A stretch of 64,000 nucleotides of DNA from Pantoea dispersa (lineage in GTDB: Bacteria; Pseudomonadota; Gammaproteobacteria; Enterobacterales; Enterobacteriaceae). The notes under the pieces were generated by a model, which made no database searches, was not told the DNA's origin, and was given only the letters and a program-made list of their open reading frames with translations. Where the stretch lies: the NCBI RefSeq assembly GCF_014155765.1, contig NZ_SCKT01000004.1:62001-126000 (forward strand), given 5' to 3'. The translations under genes and the position numbers were made by a program. Shown here in pieces: positions 37,876 through 47,341 of this stretch. Each line of letters opens with the position of its first letter. Position 1 is the stretch's first letter.

Positions 37876-40010
37876 CCCAGCTGTCCGGTATCAAGGTGTT
37901 TGACGCGGCGCTGCACCTCTTCCTGCTTGCCAGCGTTGAACGGCCGCGCATCCGGGCTGCCAAGATAGCCGCAGACGCGGCGCGTGACCGAAACGCGCGC
38001 CGGATCGTGATTGCCGCAGCTCGGACAGGTAAAGCCTTTGCTGGTACAGCTGAACTCGCCGCTGAAGCCGCACTCGTAGCACTCATCGATCGGCGTGTTG
38101 GTGCCGTAGTAGGGCACGCGGTCGTAGCTGTAATCCCACACATCTTCCAGCGCCCGCAGGTTGTGCTGAATGTTGGGGTATTCGCCGTAACAGATGAAGC
38201 CGCCGTTAGCGATGGCCGGGTAGGGCGCTTCAAAGTCGATTTTGTCGTACGGATTGACCTTTTTCTCTACGTCGAGATGGAAGCTGTTGGTGTAATAGCC
38301 CTTGTCGGTCACGCCCGGCACCACGCCAAATTCGGCGGCATCAAGGCGACAGAAGCGATCGCACAGGTTTTCACTGGGCGTACTGTACAGGCTAAAGCCG
38401 TAGCCGGTTTCCGCTTTCCACGCATCCACCGCCTGGCGCAGATGCGTCACAATCGCCACGCCGGTTGCGCGCAGGTGCGCGGCATCATACGGATGCACGG
38501 CGTTGCCGCTTAGCGCGTTAAGCGTTTCATGCAGACCGATATACCCCAGCGAGATCGAGGCGCGGCCGTTGCGAAAGATCTTGCCCACCTCGTCGTCCGC
38601 GTTTAGCCGTACGCCGCAGGCGCCTTCCATGTAAAGAATCGGTGCGACGCGCGCTTTGGTTTTTTCCAGCCGGGCAATGCGGGTCATCAGCGCCCGCTTC
38701 GCCAGCGCCAGGCGTGCATCCAGCAGCGTCCAGAAGCGGGCTTCGTCTCCCTGAGCTTCTAACGCAATGCGCGGCAGGTTGAGGCTGATCACGCCGATGT
38801 TGTTACGGCCCTCATGAATCTGCTCGCCGTTTTCCTCGTAAACGCCGAGGAAGCTGCGGCAGCCCATCGGCGTTTTGAACGAGCCGGTGACTTCCACCAC
38901 TTTGTCGTAGTTGAGGATATCCGGATACATGCGCTTGCTGGCACACTCCAGCGCCAGCTGTTTGATGTCGTAGTTGATGTCGCTGGTGCGGCGATTGACG
39001 CCTTCACGAATGGCAAACACCAGCTTAGGAAACACCGCGGTTTTATGGTTTTTGCCCAGCCCGGCAATGCGGTTGCGCAGAATTGATTGCTGAATCAGGC
39101 GCGCCGCCCAGTCGGTGCCGAGGCCAAAGCCAAAAGTGACGAACGGCGTCTGGCCGTTGGCGGTGTGCAGCGTATTAACCTCGTACTCCAGCGACTGAAA
39201 CGCGTCGTAGCACTCTTTTTCCGTGCGCGCGCGCGCGTAAGCTTCCACGTCAGCAATCTGCCATTCGCGGGCAATCTGGCGATGTTTTTCAAGGCTGAGG
39301 GTGACAAACGGCGCCAGCACTTCGTCAATGCGGTTAATGGTGGTGCCGCCGTAAATATGGCTGGCGACCTGCGCAATGATCTGCGCCGTCACCGCGGTGG
39401 CGGTGGCGATGGATTTTGGCGGTTCAATCTCGGCGTTACCCATTTTGAAGCCGTGCGTCAGCATGCCGTGCAGATCGATCAGCATGCAGTTAAACATCGG
39501 GAAGAAGGGAGAGTAGTCGAGGTCGTGATAGTGGATCTCCCCACGTTCATGCGCCAGCACCACATCGCGCGGCAGCAACTGCTGCTGGGCATAATGTTTG
39601 GCCACGATGCCGGCCAGCAGGTCGCGCTGCGTCGGGATCACTTTGCTGTCTTTGTTGGCGTTCTCGTTGAGCAGCGCCGCGTTGGTCTGTTCCACCAGGC
39701 CGCGAATGGCATGGTGCAGCTTGCCGCGCTGCTCGCGCGCCAGATCGCGGTCGTGACGGTATTCAATATAGGCGCGCGCCAGCTGCGGCCAGCGTCCGCT
39801 CATCAGCGCCTCTTCCACGGCACACTGGATGTCACGAATATCGACTTCAGCCTGCGTTGCCAGCTGCGCGCTGACCTGCTGAGCGACCATCGTGCACCAG
39901 GCCAGGTCGTCAACCTGCGCGGCCTGCGCGGCGGCCCGCACTGCAGCTTCAATGCGCCGGGCATCAAACGGCACCCTGCAGCCGTCACGCTTAATCACTA
40001 CCGTTGCCAT
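37872..40010 (-). CDS. nrdD: Anaerobic ribonucleoside-triphosphate reductase
   Basis: NrdD reduces ribonucleoside triphosphates to dNTPs without oxygen, using a glycyl radical. The 712-residue protein has an N-terminal ATP-cone (about 1-90, VVIKRDGCRVPFDARRIEAA) and the ten-stranded barrel with catalytic cysteines. A C-terminal zinc site is formed by CYECGFSG and CPSCG, and the radical loop is RRVCGYLGSPDARP. It is first in the nrdD-nrdG operon. The upstream region contains a possible FNR-like site, in keeping with anaerobic use. Confidence 0.97.
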   Translation of the reverse strand: MATVVIKRDGCRVPFDARRIEAAVRAAAQAAQVDDLAWCTMVAQQVSAQLATQAEVDIRDIQCAVEEALMSGRWPQLARAYIEYRHDRDLAREQRGKLHHAIRGLVEQTNAALLNENANKDSKVIPTQRDLLAGIVAKHYAQQQLLPRDVVLAHERGEIHYHDLDYSPFFPMFNCMLIDLHGMLTHGFKMGNAEIEPPKSIATATAVTAQIIAQVASHIYGGTTINRIDEVLAPFVTLSLEKHRQIAREWQIADVEAYARARTEKECYDAFQSLEYEVNTLHTANGQTPFVTFGFGLGTDWAARLIQQSILRNRIAGLGKNHKTAVFPKLVFAIREGVNRRTSDINYDIKQLALECASKRMYPDILNYDKVVEVTGSFKTPMGCRSFLGVYEENGEQIHEGRNNIGVISLNLPRIALEAQGDEARFWTLLDARLALAKRALMTRIARLEKTKARVAPILYMEGACGVRLNADDEVGKIFRNGRASISLGYIGLHETLNALSGNAVHPYDAAHLRATGVAIVTHLRQAVDAWKAETGYGFSLYSTPSENLCDRFCRLDAAEFGVVPGVTDKGYYTNSFHLDVEKKVNPYDKIDFEAPYPAIANGGFICYGEYPNIQHNLRALEDVWDYSYDRVPYYGTNTPIDECYECGFSGEFSCTSKGFTCPSCGNHDPARVSVTRRVCGYLGSPDARPFNAGKQEEVQRRVKHLDTGQLG

Positions 40011-40102
40011 CTTCCCTTTCTCCGCTGGAAACTACATGTAGATAATTTTAAGGAGTGTAATCGCAACATGTGGTGTTTCAGAGGGAATTAATCGCACTGT
40101 TT

Positions 40103-40116
40103 TTGACCTGTCGCAA
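40103..40116 (-). promoter_or_regulatory. Possible FNR-like half-conserved site upstream of nrdD
   Basis: TTGACCTGTCGCAA lies about 93 bp before the nrdD start. It matches the TTGAT-N4-ATCAA consensus well in the left half and only partly in the right half. The known anaerobic induction of nrdDG by FNR in E. coli makes it worth listing, but the match is weak. Confidence 0.28.
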
Positions 40117-40288
40117 AGAAGCGTGGCCAGCGCCTGAAAGCCGTGCAGTGGTCAACAGCCGCTACACTGAAAAGTTTTAAGCCGCACAAACTTCAGCCGG
40201 TTGCAACTTGCTTTGCGTTGCGAAACAGGTTTAATGAGCGTTTTGCGCCATTTCCGGCCCATCGTTTTGCCTTACAAGGATGCCCACC

Positions 40289-42673
40289 ATGCTTCTGCCC
40301 CGTACGTTGCTGGCCGTTTTGTGTTCCCTGACGTTTTCCACGCAGGCCGCACCGGCAGGCGATCTGCCGCTGATGCCGTGGCCACAGCAGGTGACGCAGC
40401 CCGCAGGCGGTGGCGCGTTTACCCTGACGCCGCAATTTTCGCTGCACATCACCGGCGATCACCTGGAAGGGGCCGAAGCGCGCTGGCGCGCCCGCATTGC
40501 GCGGCAAACCGGCTGGGCGCTGCTGCCCGCCAGCCCGGCCAGCGATCGTCCCGCCATTCAGGTCCGGATTGCCGACGCGGTCGATCCGCTACCGCAACCG
40601 GACAGCGACGAAAGCTACCGTCTGGAGGTCAGCAGCAGTGGCGTACTGCTGCAGGCCCCTACCCGTTTTGGCGCGATGCGCGGCATGGAAACCCTGCTGC
40701 AGCTGATCGCCAACACCGCCAGCGGCACGCAAATTCCCTTTGTCACCATTGACGATCGGCCGCGCTTCCCGTGGCGCGGCGTGCTGATCGACCCGGTGCG
40801 CCACTTCCTGCCGCTGGAAACCCTCAAGCGGCAGATTGATGGTATCGCCGCGGCGCGCATGAACGTGTTTCACTGGCACCTCACCGACGATCAGGGCTGG
40901 CGCTTTGCTTCCAGTCACTATCCGCAGCTGCAGCAGCAGGCCAGTGATGGCCTGTTCTACAGCCAGCAGCAAATGCGCGAGCTGGTGCACTATGCCACTC
41001 TGCGCGGCGTGCGCGTGGTGCCGGAAATCGATCTGCCCGGCCATGCTTCCGCACTGGCCGTAGCGATGCCGGAGCTGATGAGCGCGCCGGGGCCATATGC
41101 CATGGAGCGCGGCTGGGGGGTATTTAAACCCTTGCTCGATCCCAGCAATGAAGCGGTGTTTCGCTTTATCGATACGCTGATTGGCGAAGTCGCGGCGATC
41201 TTTCCCGATCCCTACATTCACATCGGCGGGGATGAAGTCGATCCCAGTCAGTGGAACGCCTCACCGAAGATTCAGCAGTTTATGCGTGACCACGGCCTGC
41301 AGGACGCCCATGCGCTGCAGGCGTGGTTCAACCAGCGGGTGGAGAAGATTCTCGCCGCGCATCAGCGGCGCATGCTTGGCTGGGATGAGGTGTACCATCC
41401 CGACCTGCCGAAAAGTATTGTGATTCAGTCGTGGCAGGGGCAGGACGCGCTGAGCGAAGTGGTAAAGCAGGGGTATCGCGGCATTCTTTCCACCGGTTTT
41501 TATCTCGACCAGCCGCAGAGCGCCGCGTATCACTATCGCAACGAGCTCTGGCCGCAGGGGCTGAACGGCGTCGATCAACTGCGCGCCGACGAGCAGGCGC
41601 AAAGCTGGCAGTTCACTATGCCGCGTCTGAAAGGCAGCGCGGTGCAGGGCAGTTTCACCCTGATTGAGAGCAAAAACGGCTGGCGCGGCTTTATCGATTT
41701 CAGCGGCAAGGCGCGGCGCCAGGTCAGCGACATTCGCTGGCTATCACCGACGCAGCTGACCTTCAGCGTCGACAGCTGGATGGGGCCGTTTCAGCCGGTG
41801 GTGACGCTGACGCGTGACAGCCTGACCGGCTACGTGCTGGTGGGCAACGTGCGCTATCCGACCACAGGCAGCAGGCTGGCGCAGATACCGGCCGGTATTG
41901 CCCCGGTACTGCCCACGCCCGCTCAGCTGCAGCGTGATTTGCTGGGCGGTGAAGCGGCGCTGTGGGCGGAGAACGTGAATAGCCGGGTGATTGATACGCG
42001 GCTGTGGCCGCGCGCCTTTGTGGTGGCGGAGCGGCTGTGGTCGGCGCAGGATGTGACCGACAGCGAGAATATGTACCAGCGGCTCAGCGCGATTGATCGC
42101 TGGGGGACGGTGTCGGTCGGCCTGCAGCAGCATCAGCAGGCCGAGGTGCAGATGATGCGACTGGCCAACAGCAGCGATATCACTCCGCTGCGCGTGCTGG
42201 CGGAAGTGCTGGAACCGGCGCAGTATTACACCCGCCAGCACCTGAAGTTTCAGGCCGGGCATTATGACTATTTTGAGCCGCTGAACCGGCTGGCGGACGT
42301 ACTGCCGGCCGAGAGCGAGCCGGTGCGGCTGCTGGATAAGCAGGTGGATGCGCTGATTGCCAATCGCGGCGATCATGCTGCCGCCAGCGCCCTGCGCCAT
42401 CAGCTGCAGCGCTGGCAGCGCAACAGCGATGCGGTGATGCCGCTGGTGCTGGGCAATTATCAGCTGAAAGCACTGCAGCCGCAGGTGCGCCAGGTCGCAG
42501 AGCTGAGCCGGATGGGGCTGGATCTGGTGAACGCGCTGGAGCGTAACCAGGCCTACGGCGCAGGCGAGGTGGCGCAGATGCACGCCCAGCTGGATGCGGC
42601 GGCGCAGGTGCAGGATGAAACGGTGCTGGCGCTGGTGCGACCGCTGGAGAAACTGCTGCGATCGTCGAGATAG
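40289..42673 (+). CDS. Secreted GH20 beta-N-acetylhexosaminidase
   Basis: A glycoside hydrolase family 20 exo-hexosaminidase of 794 residues, releasing GlcNAc/GalNAc from chito-oligosaccharides or glycans, probably in the periplasm. The start at 40289 (MLLPRTLLAVLCSLTFSTQA) gives a signal peptide ending near QA|AP, with AAGGA 8 nt upstream; the ATG at 40280 lacks spacing. The GH20b domain is followed by the catalytic barrel. The signature is HIGGDEVD with the catalytic pair D315-E316, plus FHWHLTDDQGWR and PEIDLPGHASAL. It stands alone between nrdD and ridA, where E. coli has the tre genes and mgtA. No transporter or regulator is adjacent. Confidence 0.9.
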   Translation: MLLPRTLLAVLCSLTFSTQAAPAGDLPLMPWPQQVTQPAGGGAFTLTPQFSLHITGDHLEGAEARWRARIARQTGWALLPASPASDRPAIQVRIADAVDPLPQPDSDESYRLEVSSSGVLLQAPTRFGAMRGMETLLQLIANTASGTQIPFVTIDDRPRFPWRGVLIDPVRHFLPLETLKRQIDGIAAARMNVFHWHLTDDQGWRFASSHYPQLQQQASDGLFYSQQQMRELVHYATLRGVRVVPEIDLPGHASALAVAMPELMSAPGPYAMERGWGVFKPLLDPSNEAVFRFIDTLIGEVAAIFPDPYIHIGGDEVDPSQWNASPKIQQFMRDHGLQDAHALQAWFNQRVEKILAAHQRRMLGWDEVYHPDLPKSIVIQSWQGQDALSEVVKQGYRGILSTGFYLDQPQSAAYHYRNELWPQGLNGVDQLRADEQAQSWQFTMPRLKGSAVQGSFTLIESKNGWRGFIDFSGKARRQVSDIRWLSPTQLTFSVDSWMGPFQPVVTLTRDSLTGYVLVGNVRYPTTGSRLAQIPAGIAPVLPTPAQLQRDLLGGEAALWAENVNSRVIDTRLWPRAFVVAERLWSAQDVTDSENMYQRLSAIDRWGTVSVGLQQHQQAEVQMMRLANSSDITPLRVLAEVLEPAQYYTRQHLKFQAGHYDYFEPLNRLADVLPAESEPVRLLDKQVDALIANRGDHAAASALRHQLQRWQRNSDAVMPLVLGNYQLKALQPQVRQVAELSRMGLDLVNALERNQAYGAGEVAQMHAQLDAAAQVQDETVLALVRPLEKLLRSSR

Positions 42674-42695
42674 GGAAGATCGGAAGTCACGAACT

Positions 42696-42760
42696 ATGCA
42701 GGGTCGTCATTGATGACGACCTGGCGATCTCGCCAGGTGCGCACGGATGCGACCCTGCAT
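42696..42760. repeat. Three-stem (cloverleaf-like) inverted-repeat element
   Basis: Outer arms ATGCAGGGTCG (42696-42706) and CGACCCTGCAT (42750-42760) enclose two further inverted repeats: TCGTCAT-TG-ATGACGA (42704-42719) and CCTGGCGA-TC-TCGCCAGG (42720-42737). The element fills the gap between the convergent hexosaminidase and ridA genes. It has no T run. It could be a bidirectional terminator, or a REP/BIME-like or small palindromic mobile repeat. Confidence 0.7.
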
Positions 42761-42784
42761 GCTGTGTGATTGATGACCGCTAAA

Positions 42785-43171
42785 TCAGCGGCGTACCGCG
42801 ATGGCTTCGATCTCAATCTTCACGTCTTTCGGCAGACGCGCCACTTCCACGCAGGAGCGCGCCGGGAAGCTGGCCTGATGCTCGGTGAAAAACGCTTCAT
42901 AGGTGGCGTTGACCGTGGCGAAATCGTTCAGGTCTTTGACGAACACGGTGGTCTTCACAATGTCGCCCACCTGCAGGCCAGCGGCCAGCACAATCGCCTT
43001 CACATTCTCCAGCGACTGGCGCGCCTGCGCGGCGATGTCGTCCGGAACCGCACCGGTGGCCGGATCGACCGGGATCTGGCCGGAGGTGATAATCATGCTG
43101 CCGAGATCCACGCCCTGGACGTACGGGCCAATCGCTGCCGGGGCTTTTTCAGTACTGATTTCGCGAGACAT
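42785..43171 (-). CDS. ridA: 2-iminobutanoate/2-iminopropanoate deaminase RidA
   Basis: RidA hydrolyses reactive enamine/imine intermediates formed by PLP enzymes. The 128-residue protein starts MSREISTEKAPAAIGPYVQG. It keeps GQIPVDP, NVKAIVLAAG and the Arg of PARSCVEVARLPKD (about R105) that binds the substrate carboxylate. AAGGAGAAACA precedes the ATG. It lies downstream of pyrBI on the same strand, as in E. coli. Confidence 0.97.
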   Translation of the reverse strand: MSREISTEKAPAAIGPYVQGVDLGSMIITSGQIPVDPATGAVPDDIAAQARQSLENVKAIVLAAGLQVGDIVKTTVFVKDLNDFATVNATYEAFFTEHQASFPARSCVEVARLPKDVKIEIEAIAVRR

Positions 43172-43249
43172 TGTTTCTCCTTAGGCATGCGCGGCGAACC
43201 CTTGCCCGCCGCGAAAATGTTCGCCCCATTATAGGGAGGAAACGGGCGA

Positions 43250-43714
43250 TTACCAGTGACCGAGCACCACGTGGCGCGCGAACTCTTTCTCGCAGTATTT
43301 ACACTTCAGGTGCACATCGTCATCGCGCTGCTTCACCGCAAAGCTGGAGAACACCGGCTCGCTGCGGCTGATGCAGTTGCCGTTGGGGCAGGTCAGCACG
43401 CGCTCGATGCGTTCCGGCAGCGTCGGTGCGATCTTCGCCACCACTTCATACTCATCAATGCGATTCACCGTGGCGTGCGGCGCGTACACCGCCAGCTGAT
43501 TGATCTGATCATCAGTCAGAAAAGTATTTTCGATTTTGATCAGATCCTTACGCCCCATCTCGCCCGACGGCAGATTAAGGCCGATGGTGATGCGCTGATC
43601 GGTTTCAGTGAGGCGGAACAGTGACAGTAGCTTAAAGCCGACCTGCGCCGGAATATGGTCGATCACCGTGCCGCGTTTGATGGCTTCAACCTGCAGTTTG
43701 TTATCGTGGGTCAT
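43250..43714 (-). CDS. pyrI: Aspartate carbamoyltransferase regulatory chain
   Basis: PyrI is the regulatory subunit of ATCase, binding CTP/UTP and ATP. The 154-residue protein starts [20 protein letters not shown]. It has the allosteric domain and the C-terminal zinc domain, whose ligands are in CPNGNC and CKYC. An 11-bp gap separates it from pyrB, as expected for the pyrBI operon. Confidence 0.97.
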   Translation of the reverse strand: MTHDNKLQVEAIKRGTVIDHIPAQVGFKLLSLFRLTETDQRITIGLNLPSGEMGRKDLIKIENTFLTDDQINQLAVYAPHATVNRIDEYEVVAKIAPTLPERIERVLTCPNGNCISRSEPVFSSFAVKQRDDDVHLKCKYCEKEFARHVVLGHW

Positions 43715-43725
43715 CGTTCTGCTCC

Positions 43726-44661
43726 TTACAGTGCCAGTTCGCTATTCAGTACCAGCGCCAGCAGGGCCTGGCGGGCATAGATGCCGTTGCCGGCCTGCTG
43801 GAAATACCAGGCGTGCGGCGTGCTATCGACATCGGTGGTGATCTCATCAATGCGCGGCAGCGGATGCAGTACCTTCATGTTATCGCGCGCACCGGCCAGA
43901 TCGGCCGCCCGCAGGATGAACTGCGCTTTCACGTTGGCATACTCTGAGGGATCGAGACGCTCTTTCTGTACGCGCGTCATGTAGAGAATATCCAGCTCCG
44001 GCATCACTTCTTCGATGCTGTCGTGGCGCGACCAGGCAATGTTCTGTTCATCCAGCATATCGGTGATGTAGGACGGCATCGCCAGCGCATCCGGTGCGAT
44101 GAAGTAGAAGCGGTTGCCGCTGAACTTCGCCAGCGCCTGGGTCAGCGAATGCACGGTGCGGCCATATTTCAGGTCGCCGACCATCGCCACGTTGAGGTTA
44201 TCGAGGCGGCTCTGGGTTTCCCGGATGGTGAACAGATCGAGCAGCGTCTGCGTCGGGTGCTGGTTGGCGCCGTCGCCGGCGTTAAGGATCGGCACGCCGC
44301 CCGAAAACTCCGTGGCCAGCCGCGCCGCCCCTTCCTGCGGATGGCGCATCACGATGGCATCCACATAGGTGCCAATCACCGAGATGGTATCGGCGAGGGT
44401 TTCCCCTTTCTTGCCCAGCGAGGTGTTGCTGCCGTCGGCAAACCCCACCACCGACGCGCCCAGCCGGTGCATCGCGGTTTCAAACGACAGGCGGGTGCGC
44501 GTTGAGGCCTCAAAGAAGCAGCTGGCGATAACGTTGTGTTTCAGCAGCTCCGGCTGCGGATGGGCTTTCAGCTGGGCGGCGGTATGCAGCACCAGCTCCA
44601 GCTCATCGCGGTTGAGGTCGTTGATGGAAATAATGTGCTTGCGATATAGCGGGTTGGCCAT
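43726..44661 (-). CDS. pyrB: Aspartate carbamoyltransferase catalytic chain
   Basis: PyrB catalyses the first committed step of pyrimidine synthesis. The ATG at 44661 ([20 protein letters not shown]) gives 311 residues, the family length; the 35 codons upstream in the ORF are the leader/attenuator. Carbamoyl-phosphate residues lie in [12 protein letters not shown] and MRHPQEGA. Aspartate-binding residues lie in TRVQKER and [18 protein letters not shown] precedes the start. Expression is governed by the leader described separately. Confidence 0.97.
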   Translation of the reverse strand: MANPLYRKHIISINDLNRDELELVLHTAAQLKAHPQPELLKHNVIASCFFEASTRTRLSFETAMHRLGASVVGFADGSNTSLGKKGETLADTISVIGTYVDAIVMRHPQEGAARLATEFSGGVPILNAGDGANQHPTQTLLDLFTIRETQSRLDNLNVAMVGDLKYGRTVHSLTQALAKFSGNRFYFIAPDALAMPSYITDMLDEQNIAWSRHDSIEEVMPELDILYMTRVQKERLDPSEYANVKAQFILRAADLAGARDNMKVLHPLPRIDEITTDVDSTPHAWYFQQAGNGIYARQALLALVLNSELAL

Positions 44662-44691
44662 AGCTCTCTCCTCTGCGCTGCCGGATTGCGG

Positions 44692-44723
44692 ACAAAAAAA
44701 AGCCCCTTTACAGGGGCTTTCTG
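44692..44723 (-). terminator. pyrBI attenuator (Rho-independent terminator)
   Basis: On the minus strand AAAGCCCCT-GTA-AAGGGGCTTTTTTTT forms a GC stem and a T run of 8, about 30 bp before the pyrB start. It overlaps the end of the leader-peptide ORF. This is the UTP-sensitive attenuator arrangement known from the E. coli pyrBI leader. Confidence 0.9.
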
Positions 44724-44809
44724 GCGATCGATGAATGACGGAAAGAAACAGGTGCGCCGCCTGCATTCAGGCGTACGGGAGCGGCAAATTGTGCGCTGCG
44801 CTGTTGCAT
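44708..44809 (-). CDS. pyrL: pyrBI operon leader peptide (PyrL-like), 33 residues
   Basis: A short ORF with an excellent ribosome-binding site (CCGGAGGAAAC before the ATG at 44809) reads [18 protein letters not shown].. and ends ..IARKPL, with its stop in the loop of the attenuator hairpin. When UTP is low, polymerase pauses in the U-rich stretch (GTTTCTTTCC), and a closely following ribosome would block the terminator. The peptide sequence is not like the longer E. coli PyrL, so the call rests on position, RBS and overlap with the attenuator. Confidence 0.8.
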   Translation of the reverse strand: MQQRSAQFAAPVRLNAGGAPVSFRHSSIARKPL

Positions 44810-44833
44810 GTTTCCTCCGGCAAATTGTGGCGC

Positions 44834-44861
44834 ATTATACGCATTCACTGAGCCGCATCAA
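44834..44861 (-). promoter_or_regulatory. pyrBI promoter
   Basis: On the minus strand, TTGATG (44861-44856) and TATAAT (44839-44834) are separated by 16 bp and lie about 25 bp before the leader-peptide start. This is a near-consensus sigma-70 promoter. The bases after it, GCGCCACAATT, would be the transcription start region. Confidence 0.75.
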
Positions 44862-44902
44862 GCAGAAATCACGCGCGAGGTAAACGTTTGCGCCGCGCGG
44901 GC

Positions 44903-45910
44903 TTAGCGCTGACTCAGCGTCGCCACCATCACCGCTTTGATGGTGTGCATGCGATTTTCCGCCTGGTCAAACACCACGCTATGGTCGGATTCAAACACCT
45001 CGTTGCTGACTTCCATGCCGTCGTGCAGACCATACTGTTCGGCCATCTGCCGTCCGAGCGTGGTTTGGTCATCATGAAACGCGGGCAGGCAGTGCAGGAA
45101 TTTCACCTGCGGATTGCCGGTCAGCGCCAGCATCGCGCTGTTCACCTGATAGGGACGCAGCAGGGCGATGCGCTCTTCCCACACTGATTTCGCTTCGCCC
45201 ATTGATACCCAGACGTCGGTATAGATGAAATCAGCACCCTGCACGCCTTCGGCAATCTCTTCTGTCAGGGTGATTTTGCCGCCGGTGTGCTGTGCTGCCG
45301 CGCGGCACTGCGCCACCAGCTCCTCTTCTGGCCAGCAGCCTTTCGGCGCCACCAGCCGCAGGTCCAGCCCCACCAGCGCCGCCGCTTCCAGCATGCTGTT
45401 GCCCATGTTGTTGCGCGCATCGCCGACGTACACCAGCGTCATCTCGTTCAGCGCTTTGCCCGGCAGATGCTCCTGCATGGTTAGCAGGTCAGCCAGCAGC
45501 TGCGTCGGATGGAACTCGGTGGTCAGGCCGTTCCACACCGGCACACCGGCATATTCGGCTAGCGTTTCCACCAGCGCCTGGCCGTAGCCGCGATACTGAA
45601 TGCCGTCATACATGCGTCCCAGTACGCGCGCGGTATCTTTCATCGACTCTTTATGGCCGATCTGGCTGCCGCTCGGGCCGAGATACGTCACGTTAGCGCC
45701 CTGATCGTAGGCGGCAACTTCGAAAGAGCATCGGGTACGGGTCGAGTCTTTTTCGAAGATGAGCGCGATGTTTTTGCCTTTCAGGTACTGGGTTTCGCTG
45801 GCGTTTTTCTTTGCCTGTTTTAATTCACTGGCGAGTGATAACAGACCGGTGATTTCGGCTGGGGTGAAATCCAGCAATCTCAGGAAATGTCTCGAATACA
45901 GCTGACTCAT
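44903..45910 (-). CDS. argI: Ornithine carbamoyltransferase
   Basis: OTCase makes citrulline in arginine synthesis. The 335-residue protein carries the carbamoyl-phosphate motif STRTRCSFE, the [12 protein letters not shown] stretch and the ornithine loop HCLPAFHD (catalytic Cys). Two ARG boxes just upstream indicate ArgR repression. Position next to pyrBI and divergent from rraB matches E. coli argI, hence the symbol. Confidence 0.96.
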   Translation of the reverse strand: MSQLYSRHFLRLLDFTPAEITGLLSLASELKQAKKNASETQYLKGKNIALIFEKDSTRTRCSFEVAAYDQGANVTYLGPSGSQIGHKESMKDTARVLGRMYDGIQYRGYGQALVETLAEYAGVPVWNGLTTEFHPTQLLADLLTMQEHLPGKALNEMTLVYVGDARNNMGNSMLEAAALVGLDLRLVAPKGCWPEEELVAQCRAAAQHTGGKITLTEEIAEGVQGADFIYTDVWVSMGEAKSVWEERIALLRPYQVNSAMLALTGNPQVKFLHCLPAFHDDQTTLGRQMAEQYGLHDGMEVSNEVFESDHSVVFDQAENRMHTIKAVMVATLSQR

Positions 45911-45933
45911 ACTGCGCTCCGCATTACATCAAT

Positions 45934-45976
45934 AATGAATTAAAATTCAATCTAACCGTATGAATATGCATTTTCA
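45934..45976. promoter_or_regulatory. Tandem ARG boxes (ArgR operator) of argI
   Basis: AATGAATTAAAATTCAAT (45934-45951) contains a perfect TGAAT-N4-ATTCA palindrome. A second box, TATGAATATGCATTTTCA (45959-45976), follows with its center 25 bp away. Paired 18-bp boxes a few bases apart are the standard ArgR hexamer operator. They lie 24-66 bp upstream of the argI start. Confidence 0.88.
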
Positions 45977-46072
45977 ACCCCAGCGCTAAGAAACTTTCTG
46001 TTTTGTGTAGTGGCGCGCGAGGCAGTGTGGGAAAATAATTGCATTCACTGCCACCATTTTGAGGACACGCCC

Positions 46073-46492
46073 ATGGCATACGAAGCATTGCTGGAAGAAC
46101 AGCGCGAAGAGACGCGCCTGATCATTGAAGAGTTGCTGGAAGACGGCAGCGATCCGGATGCGCTTTACACCATCGAGCATCATCTCTCCTGCAACAACTT
46201 CGACTCGCTGGAGAAGGCCGCGGTAGACGCGTTCAAGCTGGGCTATGAAGTCACCGAGCCGGAAGAGCTGGAGCTGGAAGACGGTAGCACCGTGATGTGC
46301 GTCGACATCCTGAGCGAATCGGCGCTGAAGCCGGAGCTGATTGACGCGCAGGTCGAGCAGCTGGTGAATCTGGTCGGGAAATACAACGTCGATTACGACG
46401 GCTGGGGCACCTACTTTGAAGATCCGGATGCCGAAGATGAAGACGACGGCGAAGAGATCGACGACGAAGACGATGACGGTGTACGTCACTAA
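46073..46492 (+). CDS. rraB: Ribonuclease E inhibitor RraB
   Basis: RraB binds RNase E and modulates mRNA decay. The ATG at 46073 ([20 protein letters not shown]) gives 139 residues, the family size, with TTTGAGGACACGCCC upstream; the 21 earlier codons of the ORF lack similarity. The core is [19 protein letters not shown] and [16 protein letters not shown]. The highly acidic tail ends DEDDDGVRH, as in E. coli. It is divergent from argI and followed by miaE. Confidence 0.96.
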   Translation: MAYEALLEEQREETRLIIEELLEDGSDPDALYTIEHHLSCNNFDSLEKAAVDAFKLGYEVTEPEELELEDGSTVMCVDILSESALKPELIDAQVEQLVNLVGKYNVDYDGWGTYFEDPDAEDEDDGEEIDDEDDDGVRH

Positions 46493-46548
46493 GCCCTGAC
46501 GGGCGGCACGTGCCGCCCGGTAATTTTCCTGCCAGTTAAGAACTTCCG

Positions 46549-47310
46549 ATGAATTACGCTTCGCTATTAGACCCCATTCACCAGTTTTTACAGTGCCGCA
46601 CGCCGCAGGCGTGGATTGATGAAGCGCGCAAGCCGGAAAATCTCACGTTGCTGCTTACCGATCATATGGTATGCGAGTTGAAAGCGGCGCAGACCGCGGT
46701 GTGGCTGATCCGCAAATACGTCGCGGATAAACCCAGTGGCGACGCGATCCTGGCGTGGCTGCAGCCGTACGAAGATTTTATTTTCGGCGAGAATCACGAC
46801 AGCGATTTTATCAATGCCCACAAGAATCTCAGCAAAAGCATTATTGTGCGCAATGAACTGCCGTGGGCTGACGAGATGGTGGAAAAGATGGTGCTGCTGA
46901 TCAAAGAGGAGCTGCACCATTTTTATCAGGTGTGGGAAATCATGCAGGCCCGCGGTTTGCCCTATCGCAAGATCACCGCCAGCCGCTACGCCAAAGGGCT
47001 GCTGCGTGAAGTGACTACCCATGAACCGGATACGCTGGTGGATAAACTGATTTGCGGGGCGTATATCGAAGCGCGTTCCTGCGAGCGCTTCGCCAGCCTG
47101 GCGCCGTATCTGGATGCGCAGCTGGAGAAGTTTTATATCTCGCTGCTGCGCTCAGAGGCGCGCCACTATCAGGATTACCTGACGCTGGCGGCACAGATTT
47201 CACCGAAGGATATCGCGCCGCGCGTGCGGGCGATTGGGGCAGCGGAAGCGCGCTTGATCAGCGAACCGGACGCTGAGCTGCGCTTTCACAGCGGCGTGCC
47301 GGCGTTTTGA
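46549..47310 (+). CDS. miaE: tRNA-(ms2io6A) hydroxylase MiaE
   Basis: MiaE is a non-haem diiron monooxygenase that hydroxylates the isopentenyl group of ms2i6A37 in tRNA. The 253-residue protein has the ferritin-like helical bundle with iron ligands in CELKAAQTAVW, KEELHHFYQVWEIM and the YIEARSCERF and SEARHYQDY helices. Salmonella has miaE next to the rraB-argI genes, while E. coli K-12 lacks it, so the locus is conserved. It lies 56 bp after rraB and may share its transcript. Confidence 0.95.
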   Translation: MNYASLLDPIHQFLQCRTPQAWIDEARKPENLTLLLTDHMVCELKAAQTAVWLIRKYVADKPSGDAILAWLQPYEDFIFGENHDSDFINAHKNLSKSIIVRNELPWADEMVEKMVLLIKEELHHFYQVWEIMQARGLPYRKITASRYAKGLLREVTTHEPDTLVDKLICGAYIEARSCERFASLAPYLDAQLEKFYISLLRSEARHYQDYLTLAAQISPKDIAPRVRAIGAAEARLISEPDAELRFHSGVPAF

Positions 47311-47341
47311 TTTTGTGCGCGCTGGCGCTGTCACGATCAAA

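Noticed and set aside
39087-40091. 334-codon plus-strand frame opposite nrdD
   Set aside because: It is antisense to the conserved NrdD sequence and shows no protein features of its own.
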